From JBDSGC01 sp046594105 (lineage in GTDB: Bacteria > Acidobacteriota > Thermoanaerobaculia > Gp7-AA8), in the NCBI GenBank assembly GCA_046594105.1, contig JBKJQB010000048.1:1-14905 (forward strand): a DNA stretch of 14,905 bases, read 5' to 3'. The number at the start of each line of letters is the position of its first letter. Positions within the stretch are counted from its first letter, which is position 1. The position numbers were made by a program, and so were the translations under genes. Shown here in pieces: positions 13,516 through 14,905 of the stretch. Below the pieces are notes generated by a model. That model was not told where the DNA came from, searched no databases, and saw only the letters and a program-made list of their open reading frames with translations.

Positions 13516-14022
13516 ATGCAAACGACTGGAACTCTCCAACGCGAACTCAAGCAGAAGCGAGCCTTCGTCTCCATCCAGCAGGAGGCCACCGTGGCCATCC
13601 TGCGCACGGCCGACCTGGCTCGACGGCTGATGAGCATGGCCCTGGAGTCCAGCGCCATCACCGGCCAGCAGTTCAACGTTCTGCGCATCCTCCGCGGTGC
13701 CGGTCCGCAAGGGCTTCCGACCCTGGAGATTGCAGAACGGATGATCGAGCAGACCCCCGGGATCACCCGTCTCATCGACCGGCTCGAGGAAAAGAAGCTG
13801 GTGCAGAGACGGCGGCCTTCGGAAGACCGGCGTTGCGTCTATTGCAGCATCAGTCCGAGCGGTCTGGAGCTTCTGGCCACTCTCGATCAGCCCGTCGTCG
13901 AAATGGGCACCGCAGCCCTGGCATCTCTCAGCTCAAAAGAAGTGGCGCAGCTGGTCGAACTTCTCGGCCGGACACGCGAATCCATGAACCAGCAGCTCAT
14001 CGAAAGGAGACGTACCTCATGA
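13516..14022 (+). CDS. MarR-family transcriptional regulator
   Basis: A 168-residue winged helix-turn-helix DNA-binding protein, expected to work as a dimer and usually as a ligand- or oxidant-released repressor. Family signs are the N-terminal helix, TGQQFNVLRILRGAG (~50-64), the helix-turn-helix through LEIAERM and the recognition helix TPGITRLIDRLEEKKLV (~84-100), the wing with PSEDRRCVYCSISPSG (~101-116), and a C-terminal dimerisation helix. Cys107 and Cys110 form a CxxC pair in the wing, which is unusual and might allow redox or metal sensing. The stop overlaps the yceI start by four bases (ATGA), so the two are co-translated and YceI is the likely target. A dyad in the promoter fits self-control. 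The inducer is unknown. Confidence 0.9.
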   Translation: MQTTGTLQRELKQKRAFVSIQQEATVAILRTADLARRLMSMALESSAITGQQFNVLRILRGAGPQGLPTLEIAERMIEQTPGITRLIDRLEEKKLVQRRRPSEDRRCVYCSISPSGLELLATLDQPVVEMGTAALASLSSKEVAQLVELLGRTRESMNQQLIERRRTS

Positions 14023-14642
14023 AGTTCCGCACCCTGAGCACCGCAGCCCTGTTGTTCTCCGCCGTCTCGGCATTCGCAGCAACCGATACCTACGTCATCG
14101 ACAAGAGCCATTCCGAAGCAAACTTCAAAGTCCGTCACCTGGTCAGCAAAGTCAGCGGAAAGTTCGACGACTTCGCCGGCAAGGTGACCATCGATACGGC
14201 CAAGCCTGCCGCCTCGACCGTCGAGTTCACCATCAAGACCGCATCGATCGACACCGGCTCTGCCGATCGCGACAAGCACCTGAAGACTCCGGACTTCTTC
14301 GATGCCGACAAATACCCGGAGATCACCTTCAAGTCGACGAAGATCGTCTCGAAATCGAAGAACAAGTACCTGGTCACCGGCGACTTCTCGATGCACGGCG
14401 TCACCAGGAGACTGACTCTTCCCGTCCAGTTTCTCGGCTTCGCCAAAGATCCCTGGGGGAACCAGCGCGCTGGTTTCAGCCTCAACACCCGGATCAACCG
14501 CAAGGACTACGGCGTGAACTGGAACAAGGCGCTGGACAACGGCGGCATGCTGCTCAGCGAAGAGGTGGATATCGAAGTGAACCTCGAGACCACCAAGTCC
14601 AAGGAAGACGCCAAGCAGTCTGTCACCGGCGAGAAGAAGTAG
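14019..14642 (+). CDS. YceI-family periplasmic protein (lipocalin-like fold)
   Basis: A 207-residue protein with signal peptide MKFRTLSTAALLFSAVSAFA, so periplasmic. Mature sequence matches YceI throughout: TYVIDKSHSEANFKVRHLVSKVSGKFDDF, VEFTIKTASIDTGSADRDKHLK, PDFFDADKYPEITFKST, LVTGDFSMHGVTR, then GFSLNTRINRKDYGVNWN. Known members bind polyisoprenoids such as octaprenyl or ubiquinone-8 in a lipocalin-like barrel; roles in stress response and quinone handling are proposed. The tail (~190-207) is Lys/Glu-rich and probably disordered. AAAGGAGA (14003-14010) is a good ribosome site eight bases before the ATG. Open sequence upstream in this frame lies in the marR gene out of frame and is not part of the protein. 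Confidence 0.95.
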   Translation: MKFRTLSTAALLFSAVSAFAATDTYVIDKSHSEANFKVRHLVSKVSGKFDDFAGKVTIDTAKPAASTVEFTIKTASIDTGSADRDKHLKTPDFFDADKYPEITFKSTKIVSKSKNKYLVTGDFSMHGVTRRLTLPVQFLGFAKDPWGNQRAGFSLNTRINRKDYGVNWNKALDNGGMLLSEEVDIEVNLETTKSKEDAKQSVTGEKK

Positions 14643-14648
14643 CCGGCA

Positions 14649-14699
14649 GCCGGCACGGCCGGCGCCGTTGGTTCGCGAAGCGTCCGCCACGCTTTTCGC
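14649..14699. repeat. Hairpins after yceI, possible terminator
   Basis: GCCGGC (14649-14654) can pair with GCCGGC (14658-14663). Next, GCGAAGCGT (14675-14683) is nearly complementary to ACGCTTTTCGC (14689-14699), with two unpaired bases. The four T's lie within the stem, not after it, so intrinsic termination is uncertain. Confidence 0.4.
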
Positions 14700-14722
14700 T
14701 CCCGACGCGTTCCCCGTTCGAA

Positions 14723-14761
14723 GGAGCGCCGGCATCCTTGCCGGCCGGTCCGCCGGCTTCC
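14723..14761. repeat. GCCGGC-rich repeat, truncated second copy
   Basis: It is the same as 7974-8011 apart from one substitution and one extra C. The shared sequence stops exactly after CGGCTTCC; the first copy continues with AGCCGGCGC and this one with TGGTCTGCC. The copy is therefore cut off at 14761. Confidence 0.7.
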
Positions 14762-14786
14762 TGGTCTGCCCCCAAAAACTGGTCCA
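14762..14786. mobile_element. Possible insertion-sequence terminal repeat (solo end)
   Basis: The stretch TGGTCTGCCCCCAAAAACTG, followed by GTCCA, resembles terminal repeats of IS3-like elements (TG start, C-run then A-run), as I remember them. It begins exactly where the preceding repeat is interrupted. No transposase sequence is present in the window, so this would be a remnant end. Low confidence. Confidence 0.25.
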
Positions 14787-14815
14787 GGCATTTTGCCGGT
14801 AGCGGCGTTTCTGTC

Positions 14816-14905
14816 GCCCGCTACTCGGGCTCCCTTCTGACTGGGCTCCGCAATCCCCCGGCTGGCGCCGGGGGCTACATTCTCGCGCCCGCTGACGCGG
14901 GCTGA
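14816..14905. repeat. Three-hairpin repeat reaching the window edge
   Basis: Three stems follow in line. GCCCG (14816-14820) pairs with CGGGC (14826-14830). CCCCCGGC (14855-14862) pairs with GCCGGGGG (14867-14874) across TGGC. GCCCGC (14887-14892) pairs with GCGGGC (14897-14902) across TGAC. It has the look of a widespread non-coding interspersed repeat and may continue past the edge. No coding frame is credible here. Confidence 0.65.

Noticed and set aside
13425..14018. In-frame N-terminal extension of YceI to 13425
   Set aside because: The extension is out-of-frame marR sequence; YceI has its own signal peptide and ribosome site at 14019.

Overview
The window reads as a chromosomal segment of a GC-rich, Gram-negative bacterium, most likely an Acidobacteriota or close relative. 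This is inferred from three things: an outer-membrane-type lipoprotein and several Sec signal peptides, a DUF4388/PATAN-type regulatory protein, and dense REP-like palindromic repeats in the gaps between genes. There is no phage, CRISPR array, tRNA or rRNA. The only hint of a mobile element is one short insertion-sequence-like end near the right edge.

Layout. Positions 2-1180 hold the 3' part of selA (selenocysteine synthase). It is followed by a secreted 737-residue protein with about fourteen ~50-residue repeats (1265-3478). A tandem REP-like repeat (3511-3680) runs into the 3' end of a PlsC-type acyltransferase on the minus strand (4418-3663). Divergent from plsC is an operon for a two-subunit 2-oxoacid:ferredoxin oxidoreductase: a gamma-alpha fusion (4586-6493) and a beta subunit (6496-7548). 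A second copy of the REP family follows (7585-7730), then a 60-residue disordered protein (7782-7964). Convergent with that is a PATAN / J-like / TPR protein (9478-8030).

The right half begins with a co-directional group: an exported TPR protein (9633-11540), a LolB-like lipoprotein overlapping it by one base (11540-12214), and ispE (12267-13067). This matches the TPR-lolB-ispE order I recall from beta/gamma-proteobacteria. A 448-bp gap without genes (13068-13515) carries palindromic repeats whose small hairpins show compensatory base changes. A MarR regulator (13516-14022) overlaps yceI (14019-14642) by four bases, and a dyad sits between the likely -35 and -10 boxes of their promoter. The last 263 bp are a mosaic of at least three repeat families.

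How the genes work together. KorAB would couple 2-oxoacid (probably 2-oxoglutarate) oxidation or synthesis to ferredoxin. PlsC, the LolB-like lipoprotein, IspE and YceI all touch membrane or isoprenoid biology, but only TPR-lolB-ispE and marR-yceI look like real transcription units. I found no clearly new multigene system. The most interesting signals are in the non-coding DNA (covarying hairpin repeats, a repeat that supplies a stop codon, promoter boxes placed for leaderless translation) and in a few unusual protein architectures.
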